From Corallococcus coralloides DSM 2259 (GTDB taxonomy: Bacteria > Myxococcota > Myxococcia > Myxococcales > Myxococcaceae), in NCBI RefSeq assembly GCF_000255295.1, contig NC_017030.1, positions 3,162,001 to 3,226,000 of the forward strand: a DNA stretch of 64,000 nucleotides, in the 5' to 3' direction. The position numbers and the translations under genes are program-made. The number at the start of each line of letters is the position of its first letter. Position 1 is the first letter of the stretch. The notes under the pieces are model-generated. The model saw only the letters and a program-made list of their open reading frames with translations. It ran no database searches and had not been told where the DNA came from. This document shows positions 12,301 through 24,300 of this stretch, one piece after another.

Positions 12301-15300
12301 GTACCTCAGCTGCGCGTCCAGGGCTTCACCCTGGAGCCATTGGCGCTGCCGCTCCGCGAAGTCCGCGTACTGCACTGGCAGCGGGGCCAGCGTGGGCGTC
12401 TGACCGGAGGTGAAGGCCTCGTAGAAGACGATCAGCTCGCGGACGAGCACACCCATGGACCAGCCGTCGGAGACGATGTGGTGCATCGTCACCAGCAACA
12501 GGTGCTCTTCGGCCGCCAGCCGCACCAGCGTCGTGCGCAGCAGCGGCCCTCTCTCCAGGTGGAAGGGCTGGTTCGCTTCCTGGGTGAGTCGGCGCCAGGC
12601 CTCGGCTTCGCGCTGCGCGTCGGGCAGCGCGGACAGGTCCACGAGCGGCAGCGTCCACGCGTCCGGTACGTGGATGTGCTGCGTGGCCTGGCCTTCATGC
12701 TCATGGAAGGTGGTGCGCAGGGATTCGTGACGCGCGACCAGGGACTCGAAGGCGCGGCGCAGCGACGCCACATCCACCGGGCCCTTCAGCCGGAGCGCCG
12801 AGGGGATGTTGTAGGACGCATCCCCCGGCGTGAGCTGATCCAGGAACCAGAGGCGTTGCTGGGCGAAGGAGAGCGGGATGGCTCCCGTGCGTGACGAGGG
12901 CCGGAGCGCGGGAGCCCCCCGGGGTGCCGCGGGCCGTGCATCCGCGAGCTTCAGTGCGAGGGCGGCCACGGTCGGTGCATCGAAGAGGGCGCGCAGGGGC
13001 AGCTCCAGCCCCAGCGTGGCCCGCACGCGCGAGACGAGCTGGGTGGCCAGCAGGGAGTGGCCTCCCATGGCGAAGAAGTCATCGTGGAGCCCCACCTGCT
13101 CCACCCGGAGGATCTCGGTGAAGAGGGCCGCCAACTGCTTCTCGGTGGCGGTGCGCGGTGCGACGTAGGCGACGGCGCGCGCGGTCTCCTCCGGCTCCGG
13201 CAGGGCCTTGCGGTCCACCTTGCCGTTGGCGTTGAGGGGCAGTGCCTCCAGCACCACGTAGGCCGACGGCACCATGTACTCCGGTAGGCTCCGCCGGAGG
13301 TGGGCCTTGAGCGCGTCCGCGTCCAGCGACTGGCCTTCGCTCGCGGTGACGTAGCCAACGAGGCGCTTGTCCGCGTCCGCGCCCTGAGCCACGACGACCG
13401 CTTCGTTGACGCCAGCGGCGGAGCGCAGCGCGGCTTCGATTTCGCCCAGCTCGATGCGGAAGCCACGCACCTTCACCTGGAAGTCGATGCGGCCCAGGTA
13501 CTCCAGCCGCCCATCCCCGCGGTAACGGACGCGGTCGCCCGTGCGGTACATGCGGCCGCCGGGAGGACCGTAGGGCTCCGGCAGGAAGCGCTCCGCGGTG
13601 ATCTCCGGGCGCAGCAGGTATCCACGCGCCTGACCTTCACCCGCGAGGTACAGCTCACCGGGGACACCCACGGGCACGGGCTGGAGCGAAGCGTCCAGCA
13701 CATAGGCGCGCGTCGCGGGCAGCGGGCGGCCAATGAGCGGCACCTCGTCACGGCCGACGAGGGATGCCGTGGAGTAGGTGGTGTCCTCTGAAGGCCCGTA
13801 GAGGTTGTAGAGCTTCTGCACCGTCGGGACGGCGTAGACCTGCTTCGCGAGCGTCTCGGGCAGGGCCTCACCCGCGAGATTGATGACGCGCACGCTGGGG
13901 GGCACCGCGCCCAGGCGCAGCAGCTGCGCCATGGCGGAGGGCACCGTGTTGACGAGCGTGACGTGAGAAGCAGTGGGCAGCTCCGCCAGGTGCAGGGCGT
14001 TGCGAGCCACGACGACAGCACCACCACTGCTCAACGGAGCGAAGAGTTCGAAGACGGAGAGGTCGAAGTTGAGGCTCGTCGCAGCGAGGGTGCCCTTCAG
14101 CTCCTCGGGGGAGAAGGTCTCCAAGGCCCAGTGGAGGAAGGAGACGGCATTGCCGTGAGAGATGGCGACGCCCTTGGGGCGGCCGGTGCTGCCGGAGGTG
14201 TAGATGAGGTAGGCAAGGTGGCCGGCGTGGATGTCCACTGCGGGAGCAGTCGTCGGCTGTTTCGCCAGCTCCGTGTCCGAGTCGAGGCACACCGGCGTGG
14301 CGCTGGTTTCGGGCAGTGCCGAGAGCAGGTGCGAATGCGCCACGAGGGCGGGGCCCTGGGCGTCCTCCAGCAGCCAGCCCAGGCGCTCGCGCGGATAGCT
14401 GGGGTCCAGCGGCACGTAGGCACCACCGGCCTTGAGGATGCCGAGAGCCCCGATGACGAGGTCTTCAGTGCGCTCGACGCACAGGCCGACGCGGACTTCA
14501 GGACCGACACCCAGGCCTCGCAGACGGTGCGCGAGCTGGTTCGCCTTCGCATCCACCTCGCGGTACGTCAGCTGCCGCTCGGGCGTGATGACGGCCAGTG
14601 CGTCCGGCGTGCGACGCACCTGGGCTTCCACCATCGCGAAGATGGTGGACTCCTGGGGTACCTGCGAGGCAGGGGGATTCCACTCGACGAGGAGCTGCCG
14701 GCGCTCGTCGCTGGAGAGAAGAGGCAGTTCGGACACGGACTGCTCGGGCCGGGCGGCCACAGCCTCCAGCAGCGTGAGCAGATGGCTGCCCATCCGCTCG
14801 ATGGTGCTCCGCTCGAAGAGGGCGGTGCTGTACTCCAGCGAGCCCACGAAGCCCTGGGGCGAGTCCTGCATCGCCAGGTTGAGGTCGAACTTGGCCGATC
14901 GTCCTTCGGTGGTGACCTGCTCGAAGGAGAGGCCGCGAACGCGCAGCTCTCCCACCGGGGAGTTCTGGAGGGCGAACATCACCTGGAACAGCGGGCTGCG
15001 GCTCGCGTCCCGCACGGGCTGCAGGCCCTCCACCAGCTTCTCGAACGGCAGGTGCTGGTGTTCGAAGGCAGCCAGCGTTGTGCCTCGCACCTGTGAGAGG
15101 AACTCACGGAAGGTCGACCGCGGCTGGACGTGAGCACGCAATACGAGCGTGTTGACGAAGAAGCCGATGAGGCCCTCGGTCTCCGCCTGCGTGCGGCCCG
15201 CGATGGGCGAACCCACGGTGATGTCATCCTGCGCGGAGTATCGCGATAGGAGCACCTGGAACGCCGCGAGCAGCACCATGAAGGGCGTGGCGCCTTCACG

Positions 15301-18300
15301 CTGCGCCAGGGCCTTGAGGGCTTCGGACGTCGCCTGCGGAATCCGGACGGAGATGGCAGCGCCCGCGTGGGACTGGATGGCCGGACGCGGATGGTCGGTG
15401 GGCAGCTCCAGCGCGAAAGCCGCGCCCGAGAGCTGCTGCTTCCAGTACCCCAGCTGCGCGTCCAGGGCTTCTCCCTGGAGCCATTGGCGCTGCCGCTCCG
15501 CGAAGTCCGCGTACTGCACCGGCAGCGGGGCCAGCGTGGGCGTCTGACCGGAGGTGAAGGCCTCGTAGAAGACGATCAGTTCGCGGACGAGCACGCCCAT
15601 GGACCAGCCGTCGGAGACGATGTGGTGCATCGTCACGAGCAGGAAGTGGTCCTCCTCCGCCAGCCGAACCAGCGTCGTGCGCAGCAGGGGCCCCTGCTCC
15701 AGGTGGAAGGGCTGGTTCGCTTCCTGGGTGAGTCGGCGCCAGGCCTCGGCTTCGCGCTGCGTGTCGGGCAGCGCGGACAGGTCCACGAGCGGCAGCGTCC
15801 ACGCTCCCGGAGCGTGGATGTGCTGCGTGGCCTGTCCTTCATGCTCATGGAAGGTGGTGCGCAGGGATTCGTGACGCGCGACCAGGGACTCGAAAGCGCG
15901 GCGCAGCGACGCCACATCCACCGAGCCCTTCAGCCGGAGCGCCGAGGAGATGTTGTAGGACGCATCCCCCGGCGTGAGCTGATCCAGGAACCAGAGGCGC
16001 TGCTGGGCGAAGGAGAGCGGGATGGCTCCTGTGCGTGACGAGGGCTGGAGCGCAGGAGCGCCCCAGGCCGCCGTGGGCCGTGCATCCGCGAGCTTCAGTG
16101 CGAGGGCGGCCACGGTCGGCGCGTCGAAGAGGGCGCGCAGGGGCAGCTCCAGCCCCAGCGTGGCCCGCACGCGCGAGACGAGCTGGGTGGCCAGCAGGGA
16201 GTGGCCTCCCATGGCGAAGAAGTCGTCGTGAATGCCCACGCGCTCCACGCGCAGCACCTCCGCGAAGAGCGCAGCCAGCTGCTCCTCGGTGGGGTTGCGC
16301 GGCGCGACGTAGGCGGCGCGTGAGGTCTCCTCTGGCTCCGGCAGGGCCTTGCGGTCCACCTTGCCGTTGGCGTTGAGGGGCAGGGACTCCAGGAGCACCA
16401 GCGAGGCGGGCACCATGTACTCCGGCAGCCGCTGCCGCAGGTGGACCCGCAGTGCCTCCATGTCCAAGGCGTGACCTTCGTGCGCGCTGAGATAGCCAAT
16501 GAGGCGCTTGTCTGCGTCCGCGCCCCGGGCCACGACGACGGCCTCATTGACGCCCGGGAAGGCGCGCAGGGCGGCTTCGATTTCACCCAGCTCGATGCGG
16601 AAGCCGCGCACCTTCACCTGGAAGTCGACGCGGCCCAGGAAGTCGAGCGTGCCGTCCTCCTTCCAGCGGGCTTTGTCTCCCGTGCGGTAGAGGCGCTCGC
16701 CCGGAGTGGAGGCGAAGGGATGGGGGACGAAGCGCTCCGCGGTCAGGTCCGGGCGGTGGAGGTAGCCCCACGCGAGGCCGGGGCCTCCCACGTACACCTC
16801 GCCCGCGACGCCCACGGGCACTGGATGCAGGTTCGCATCGAACACATAGGCGGTGGAGTTGGGGATGGGCCGGCCGATGGGGACGGGGCCCTCCACCACC
16901 GAGCCCCGATGCAAAGGCAGCGTGGTGGAGAAGGTCGTGTTCTCCGTCGGGCCGTAGGCGTGAATCAGCGTGGCCCCCTCAACGAGGCGGGGGAGGTGCT
17001 CGCGCAGGCGCGACCAGGGCATCACGTCTCCGCCCGTGAGGACCTGGCGCACCTCCGCCAGGACTTGGCCCTGGTGCAGGGCCATCTGCTCGAAGAGGGC
17101 GGTGGTGAGCCACAGCGACGTCACACGGTAGCGGCGCAGTTGCTCGGCCAGTTCTTCCAGCGACAGGGCATGCGGCGGCGCGAGGACGAGCTTCGCGCCG
17201 TGCAGCAGCGCACCCCAGATTTCGAGCGTGGAGGCGTCGAAGGCAACCGGGGCGGCCTGCAGCCACACCTCGTCGGGCCCGAAGCGCATGAAGGTGCTGC
17301 CGAGCACCAGGCGGGTGATGCCCCGGTGGGGCACGCTGACGCCCTTGGGGCGGCCGGTGGAGCCCGAGGTAAACATCACGTAGGCGAGAGACTCGCCCTC
17401 CACGGAGACGTCGGGCGCGTGCGTGGGCAGTGCGCTCAGGACGTCCTGCTGCGTGTCCAGCCAGACGCGGGTGCCGGAGGCCGGAAGCTTGGAGGCGAAG
17501 GGCTGATGCGTGAGCACCACGCCGACGTCCGCGTCCTCCAGCAGCATTGCGATGCGCTCCACGGGCGCATTGCGGTCCACCGGGACGAAGGCCGCGCCCG
17601 CCTTGAGGATGGCGAGGAGGGCCGTCACCATCTCGAAGGAGCGCTCGATGGCGAGGCCCACGCGCGCGCCGGGAGTAATACCCAGGGAGCGCAGGTGCCA
17701 GGCGAGTTGGTTGGCGCGGGCTTCAACCTGGGCGTACGTCAGCGTCGCCTCTCCCTGCACCAGGGCCACCGCGTCGGGCGTGCGGAGTGCCTGCTGGGAG
17801 AAGTGGACGTGGACGGGGACGTCCATGGGGCTGGCAACGGTGGTGTCATTCCACTCCACGAGGATGCGCTGGCGCTCCTCGCTGGAGAGGAGGGACAGCG
17901 CGGCCATGGGCTGCTCGGGCTTCGCGGCCACGGCCTCCAGCAGCGTGCGCAGATGGCGGGCCATCCGCTCGATGGTGCTCCGCTCGAAGAGGGTGGTGCT
18001 GTACTCCAGCCAGCCCACGAAGCCCTGCGGTGAATCCTGCAGCGTCAGGGTGAGGTCGAACTTGGCGGAGTGGCCCTCGGAGGTGACCTGCTGGAAGGTG
18101 AGACCCGGAACGCGCAGCGCTTCTCCAGGGGCGTTCTGCAGGGCGAACATCACCTGGAACAGCGGGCTGCGGCTCGCATCGCGCACAGGCTGCACGGCTT
18201 CGACGAGCTTCTCGAAGGGCACGTGCTGATGTTCGTAGGCCGCGAGTGTCGTGCCTCGCACCTGGGCGAGCAGCTTCCGGAAGGATTCATCCGGCGTCAC

Positions 18301-21300
18301 GCGAGCGCGCAGCACGAGCGTGTTGACGAAGAAGCCGATAAGCCCTTCGGTCTCCGCCTGGGTGCGGCCCGCGATGGGCGAGCCCACGGTGATGTCGTCC
18401 TGCGCCGAGTAGCGCGACAGGAGCACCTGGAACGCCGCGAGCAGCACCATGAAAGGCGTGGCACCCTCGCGCCCGGCCAGGGCCTTGAGGGCTTCGGACG
18501 TCTCCTGTGGAATCCGGACAGCGAGGGACGCGCCCGCGTGGGACTGGATGGACGGGCGCGGATGATCCGTGGGCAGATCCAACGCGGCGGGAGCCCCCGC
18601 GAGCTGCTGCTTCCAGTAGTCCAACTGCGCGTCGAGCGTTTCGCCCTGGAGCCAGTCGCGCTGCCACGCCGCGAAGTCCGCGTACTGCACGGGCAGCGAG
18701 GGGAGCGCGGGCGTCTGGCCGGTGCTGAAGGCCTCGTAGAGGGCCACCAACTCGCGGACGAGCACGCCCATGGACCAGCCATCGGAGACGATGTGGTGCA
18801 TCGTCACGAGCAACAGGTGCTCTTCGGCCGCCAGCCGCACGAGCGCGGTGCGCAGCAGCGGGCCGTGCCGCAGGTCGAACGGTTGACGCGCCTCCGCTTC
18901 GACCTTCCGCTGTGCTTCATCTTCGCGCCGCGCGTCGGGCAGCGTGGAGAGGTCGATGAGAGGCAACGCCCAGGTGCCGGGCGTGTGGATGTGCTGGGTG
19001 GCCTGTCCCTGGACTTCGTGGATGGTGGTGCGCAGGGAGTCGTGACGGGCGACCAGGGACTCGAAGGCGCGGCGCAACGACTCCACGTCCACCGGGCCCG
19101 TCAGCCGGAGCGCCGTGGGGATGTTGTAGGACGCATCGCCCGGCGTGAGCTGGTCGAGGAACCAGAGGCGCTGCTGGGCGAAGGACAGGGGCCGTGGGCC
19201 GTCCGCCTGGGTCCGGGTGAGCGGAGGGAGGCGCAGGCTCGGCGCCTGGGCTTTGAGGCGCTCGACGAGCGCGGCCACGGTGGGGGCCTCGAAGAGGGCG
19301 CGCAGGGGCAGCTCCACGCGGAAGGAGGAGCGCACGCGGGAGACGAGCTGGGTGGCCAGCAGCGAGTGGCCCCCCAGGGCGAAGAAGTCGTCGTGGATGC
19401 CCACGCGCTCTACGCGCAGCACTTGCGAGAAGAGGGCCGCGAGCTGCTCCTCGGCGAGAGTGCGCGGCGCGACGTAGGTGGACTCGAGCGCGGCTGTCTG
19501 GGGCGCGGGCAGGGCCTTGCGGTCCACCTTGCCGTTGGCGTTGAGAGGCAGGGCCTCCAGCACCAGGAACGTGGAGGGCCGCATGTGCTCCGGCAGCAGC
19601 TGCTTGAGCCAGTCCTTGAGGACGTCCGCCGTCAGCGCGGAGCCCGTGCCTTCCGTGGGCACCACGTACGCGACGAGCCGCTTGTCGCCGGGGCTGTCCT
19701 CGCGGGCGAGCACCACGGCGGCGTGCACCTGGGGATGCTTGAGGAGGGCGGCTTCGATTTCGCCCAGCTCGATGCGGAAGCCGCGGACCTTCACCTGGAA
19801 GTCGGCGCGGCCCAGGTAGTCGAGCATCCCATCCGCGCGCCAGCGCACCACGTCGCCGGTGCGGTAGAGGCGCGCTCCCGGGGTGGCGGAGAAGGCATCG
19901 GGGATGAAGCGCTCCGCCGTCAGGTCCGGGCGGTTGAGGTAGCCGCGCGCGACGCCTTCGCCACCGAGGAAGAGCTCGCCCGCGACGCCCACGGGCACCG
20001 GGCGCAGGGACTTGTCCAACACGTACGCGCGGACGTTGGACAGGGGCCTGCCGATGGTGGGCGTGGGAGAAGCGTCGAAGGCACAGGCGGTGGCGTCGAC
20101 GGTGCACTCGGTGGGGCCATAGACGTTGAATGCGCGCAGGCGTGGGTGCCGGGCCAGGCGGCTCCACGTGCCGGGGTCCACCGCCTCACCGCCCACCAGC
20201 GCGCGGCGGGGGAGGACGTCCTTCTCCAGCAGGCCTTCATCCACCAGCATGCGCAGGTGCGCGGGCGAGCAATCGAGGACATCCAGCGCGTCCTGCCCGA
20301 GGCGCTTCACCAACTCACCGGCATCCGCGCGGGCCTCTTCCGGGACGATGCAGAGGGTGTGGCCGTCGAGCACCTGGACGAGCTGCTGGACGGAAGCATC
20401 GAAGGACAGCGGGGCGTTGACGCTGACGCGCTCCGCTTCACCTCGGCCCTGGTGCACGGTGCTGGCCAGCCCCTGCCGCAGGTTCATCACGGAGCGGTGC
20501 TGAACCATCACACCCTTGGGGCGGCCGGTACTGCCAGAGGTGTAGATGATGTAGGCCAGGTGCTCGGCGGAGACGGCCACGCGGGGCGCTTCGCGGGACT
20601 CGGCGGCGAACTCCTCCGCGTCCGGGTCGAGGAGGACGACGTGGGCCGTGTGCTGGGGAAGCACGTCGCGCAAGCGCCGCTGGGTGAGGACGACGGGCGC
20701 GCCGGTGTCGGAGAGGACGTGGGCGAGCCACTCGCGCGGGTAGCGGAAGTCGAGGGGCACATAGGCGCCGCCGGCCTTGTGGACGCCGAGGATGCCAACG
20801 AGGGCCTCCACGGAGCGCTCCACGCACAGCACGACGCGCACGTCGGGCGCGACGCCGAGCTTCACCAGTCGGTGCGCCAGTTGGTTGGCGCGCGCGTCCA
20901 GCTCCCGGAAGGTGAGCTGCTCCTCGCGGCAGAGGACGGCCAGGGCCTCCGGCGTGCGAAGGGCCTGGGCCGCGAAGGCCTCGTGGAAGCAGGTGTCACG
21001 CGGGAACTCCGCGTCCGTTCTGTTCCAGTCGACGAGGAGCTGCCGGCGCTCCGGGGCCGTGAGCAGGGGCAGGCCCGCGAGCGTTGCGTCCGGCTGCGCG
21101 GCGATGGCCTCCAGCAGGACGCCCAGGTGGCCCACCATGCGCTGCACGGTCGAGGCATCGAAGAGATCGCTGCTGTACTCGATGAAGCCGGTGAGGCCTT
21201 GGGGCACTTCGAAGAGCGTGAGGGACAGATCGAAGCGGGAGGAGTTGCCCTCCAGGGGGATGGGCTGGAAGGCCATGCCCGGCACGCGCAGCGCTTCCGC

Positions 21301-24300
21301 GGGGGCGTTCTGCAGGACGAGCATCACCTGGAAGAGCGCGCTGCGACTCAGGTCGCGCACAGGCTGGAGGACCTCCACCAGCTTCTCGAAGGGGACGTGC
21401 TGGTGCTCGTAGGCGGCGAGGGTGGTGGCCTTCACCTGGGCCAGCAATTCGCGGAACGTCGCATGCGGATCCACCTGGGCCCGCAACACCAACGTGTTGA
21501 CGAAGAAGCCAATGAGCCCTTCGGTCTCCGCCTGGGTGCGGCCGGCGATGGGAGAACCCACGCTGATGTCGTCCTGACCGGTGTAGCGGGCGAGCAGCAG
21601 CTGGAAGGCGGAGAGCAGCAGCATGAAGGGCGTGGCGCCTTCACGCTGGGCGAGGCTGCGCAGGGAGTCCGTCAGCTGCGAAGGGAAGTGCACGGGCACC
21701 GTGGCACCGCGCAGGGACTGGACGGCCGGTCGTGGGCGGTCCGTGGGCAGCTCCAATGCCGCGGGCGCACCCGCCAACTGCCGCTTCCAGTAGCCGAGCT
21801 GCGACTCCAGCGATTCGCCCTGGAGCCACTGGCGCTGCCAGAGGGCGAAGTCCGCGTATCGCACGGGCAGCGGTGGCAGGGTGGGAGCCCGGCCGCCACT
21901 GAAGGACTCATAGAGGCTCGCCAGTTCACGGATGAGGACGCCCATGGACCAGCCGTCGGAGACGATGTGGTGCATCGTCGCGAGGAGGATGTGGGACTCC
22001 TCCGAAAGCTTGAGGAGGGCCGTGCGCAGGAGCGGCCCACGGACGAGGTTGAAGGGCTGCCGGGCCTCACGGGTGGCAAGCCGCAACGTCTCCGCCTCGC
22101 GCGCGGACTCCCCCAGGGAAGAGAGGTCTTCGACCGGGAGCGCCCATGCGGCCGGTGGATGGATGCGCTGGAAGGGCTGGCCCTCCTGCTCGAAGAAGGT
22201 GGTGCGCAGCGCTTCCTGGCGCTCCACGAGGGCTTCGAAGGCTCGGCGCAGGGCCTCGACATCCAGGCGGCCCAGGAGGCGCAGCGCGACGGGGAGGTTG
22301 TAGGACGCGTCGTCCGGGGTCAGCTGGTCGAGGAACCAGAGGCGCTGCTGCGCGAAGGAGAGAGGCAGGAGGCCTTCGGTGCTCGTGCGCGTCAGGGAGG
22401 GCAGGCGCGTGCCGGTCGCGGCGCGCTGGAGGCGTTCCGCGAGTGCCTCGATGGTAGGGGCTTCGAAGAGGACGCGGAGAGGCAGTTCCACGTCCAGCGC
22501 CGCGCGCACACGAGCCACCAGCTGCGTGGCGAGGAGCGAGTGGCCACCCAGTTCGAAGAAGTTGTCCGTCCGGCCCACGGTGGGGACGTGCAGCACTTCG
22601 CTCCAGAGGGCTGCGAGCTTCTCCTCCAGCGGCGTCGCCGGAGCTTCGTAGGCGTGTGAGGCCCGGAGTACGCTCGCGTCTGGAGCAGGCAGTGCCTTGC
22701 GGTCCACCTTGCCGTTGGACGTCAGCGGCAGCGCGTCCATGGGGACGAAGGCGGCGGGCACCATGTACTCGGGCAGGTGCTGCTTGAGGTGCGCACGGAG
22801 GGCCGTGACGTCGAGGGCTTCACCGACGACGTAGGCGACGAGGCGCTTGTCGCCCGGGGAATCCTCGCGGGCGAGCACGACTGCGTCCTTCACGGCAGGA
22901 GCGGCGCGCAGGGCATTCTCGACTTCGCCCAGCTCGATGCGGAAGCCGCGCACCTTCACCTGGGCGTCGATGCGGCCAACGAAGTCCAGTTGGCCATCTG
23001 CCCGCCAGCGCACCACGTCGCCCGTGCGGTAGAGGCGAGCCCCCTCTTCACCTGAGAAGGCATCCGGCACGAAGCGCTCAGCGGTGAGGCCCGGGCGTCC
23101 CGCATAGCCACGCGCCACGCCTACTCCGCCGATGTGCAACTCACCGCGCACCCCCACGGGTACGGGCTGCCCGTGCGCGTCCAACACATAGACGCGCACG
23201 TTCGCCAGCGGCTTGCCGATGGAGGGCACGTTCCCATCCGCCACCACCTCGCCGAAGGTGGCGATGACGGTGGCTTCGGTGGGGCCGTACGTATTGAGCA
23301 GGCGCCGTCCCGGGGCCCAGCGCGCGACGACGTCCGCGGGCAGGGCTTCGCCGCCGGAGATGACGGTGCGCACCTTGGGCAACCCCTCGGAGGAGGTGGC
23401 CGCTAGCGCCGCGGGGGTGAGGCTGACGACGCTCAACTCCTGCTCACGCAGCAGCACGGGCAGCGGCGCGCCCGGCATCAGCTTCTCCAGCGGCGCGAGT
23501 ACCAACGTCGCGCCGTTGCAGAGCGTGGTGAAGATCTCCTCCACGGAGAGGTCGAAGCTGAGGCTGGCGAACTGAAGCACGCGGCTGCCGGGGCCGATGC
23601 CGTAGGCCACCGCCTCGTGGGTGACGAGGTTGGCGACGCTGCGGTGCTCCACCGCCGTGCCCTTGGGCGTGCCAGTGCTGCCCGAGGTGTAGAGCAGGTA
23701 CGCCATGTTCGCTGGCGTGACGCCCGTCACCGGCGCATCCGTTGGCTCCTTCGCCAGCGACTCGCGCTCCGTATCCAGGCAGAGCGCGCGGGCATGCAGC
23801 GCTTCGGGGAAGCGGTCCACCAGTGGCTGCTGGGTGACGAGTACCTGTGCCGCGCTGTCCTCCAGCATGAAGGCCAGTCGCTCGCGGGGCAGGAGCGGAT
23901 CCACCGGCACCCAGGCACCACCAGCCTTCAGGATGCCAAGAAGGCCAACGACGATATCGAGGGAACGCTCGACGGTGAGGGCGACGCGGACTTCGGGCCC
24001 CACGCCGCGACGGCGCAGCGCATGCGCGAGCTGATTGGCGCGCGCGTCCAGTTGCGCATACGTCAGGTGCGTCCCTTCGAAGACCGCAGCCACCGCCTCT
24101 GGAGCGCTACGCACCTGCGCTTCGAAGAGCGAATGCATGCACGCTTCGGGGAAGGGAGCGCGCGTGGAGTTCCACTCCACCAACATCTCGCGCCGCTCGG
24201 CGGCGGTCAGCAGCGGCAATCGGGCGACTGCCTCATTCGGTTGCGCGACGGCCTGCTGCAAGAGCACGCGGAGGTGCTCGGCCATGCGAGCAGCGGTGGA

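Noticed and set aside
18070-22659. A 1,529-codon open frame on the plus strand, the longest of many such frames (others include 42659-45415, 9883-12261, 36455-38674, 1306-3465)
   Set aside because: All lie antisense to NRPS codons. High GC at third positions removes stops from the opposite strand, and the translations are low-complexity (rich in G, R, H, E, V), show no domain and repeat with the NRPS modules.
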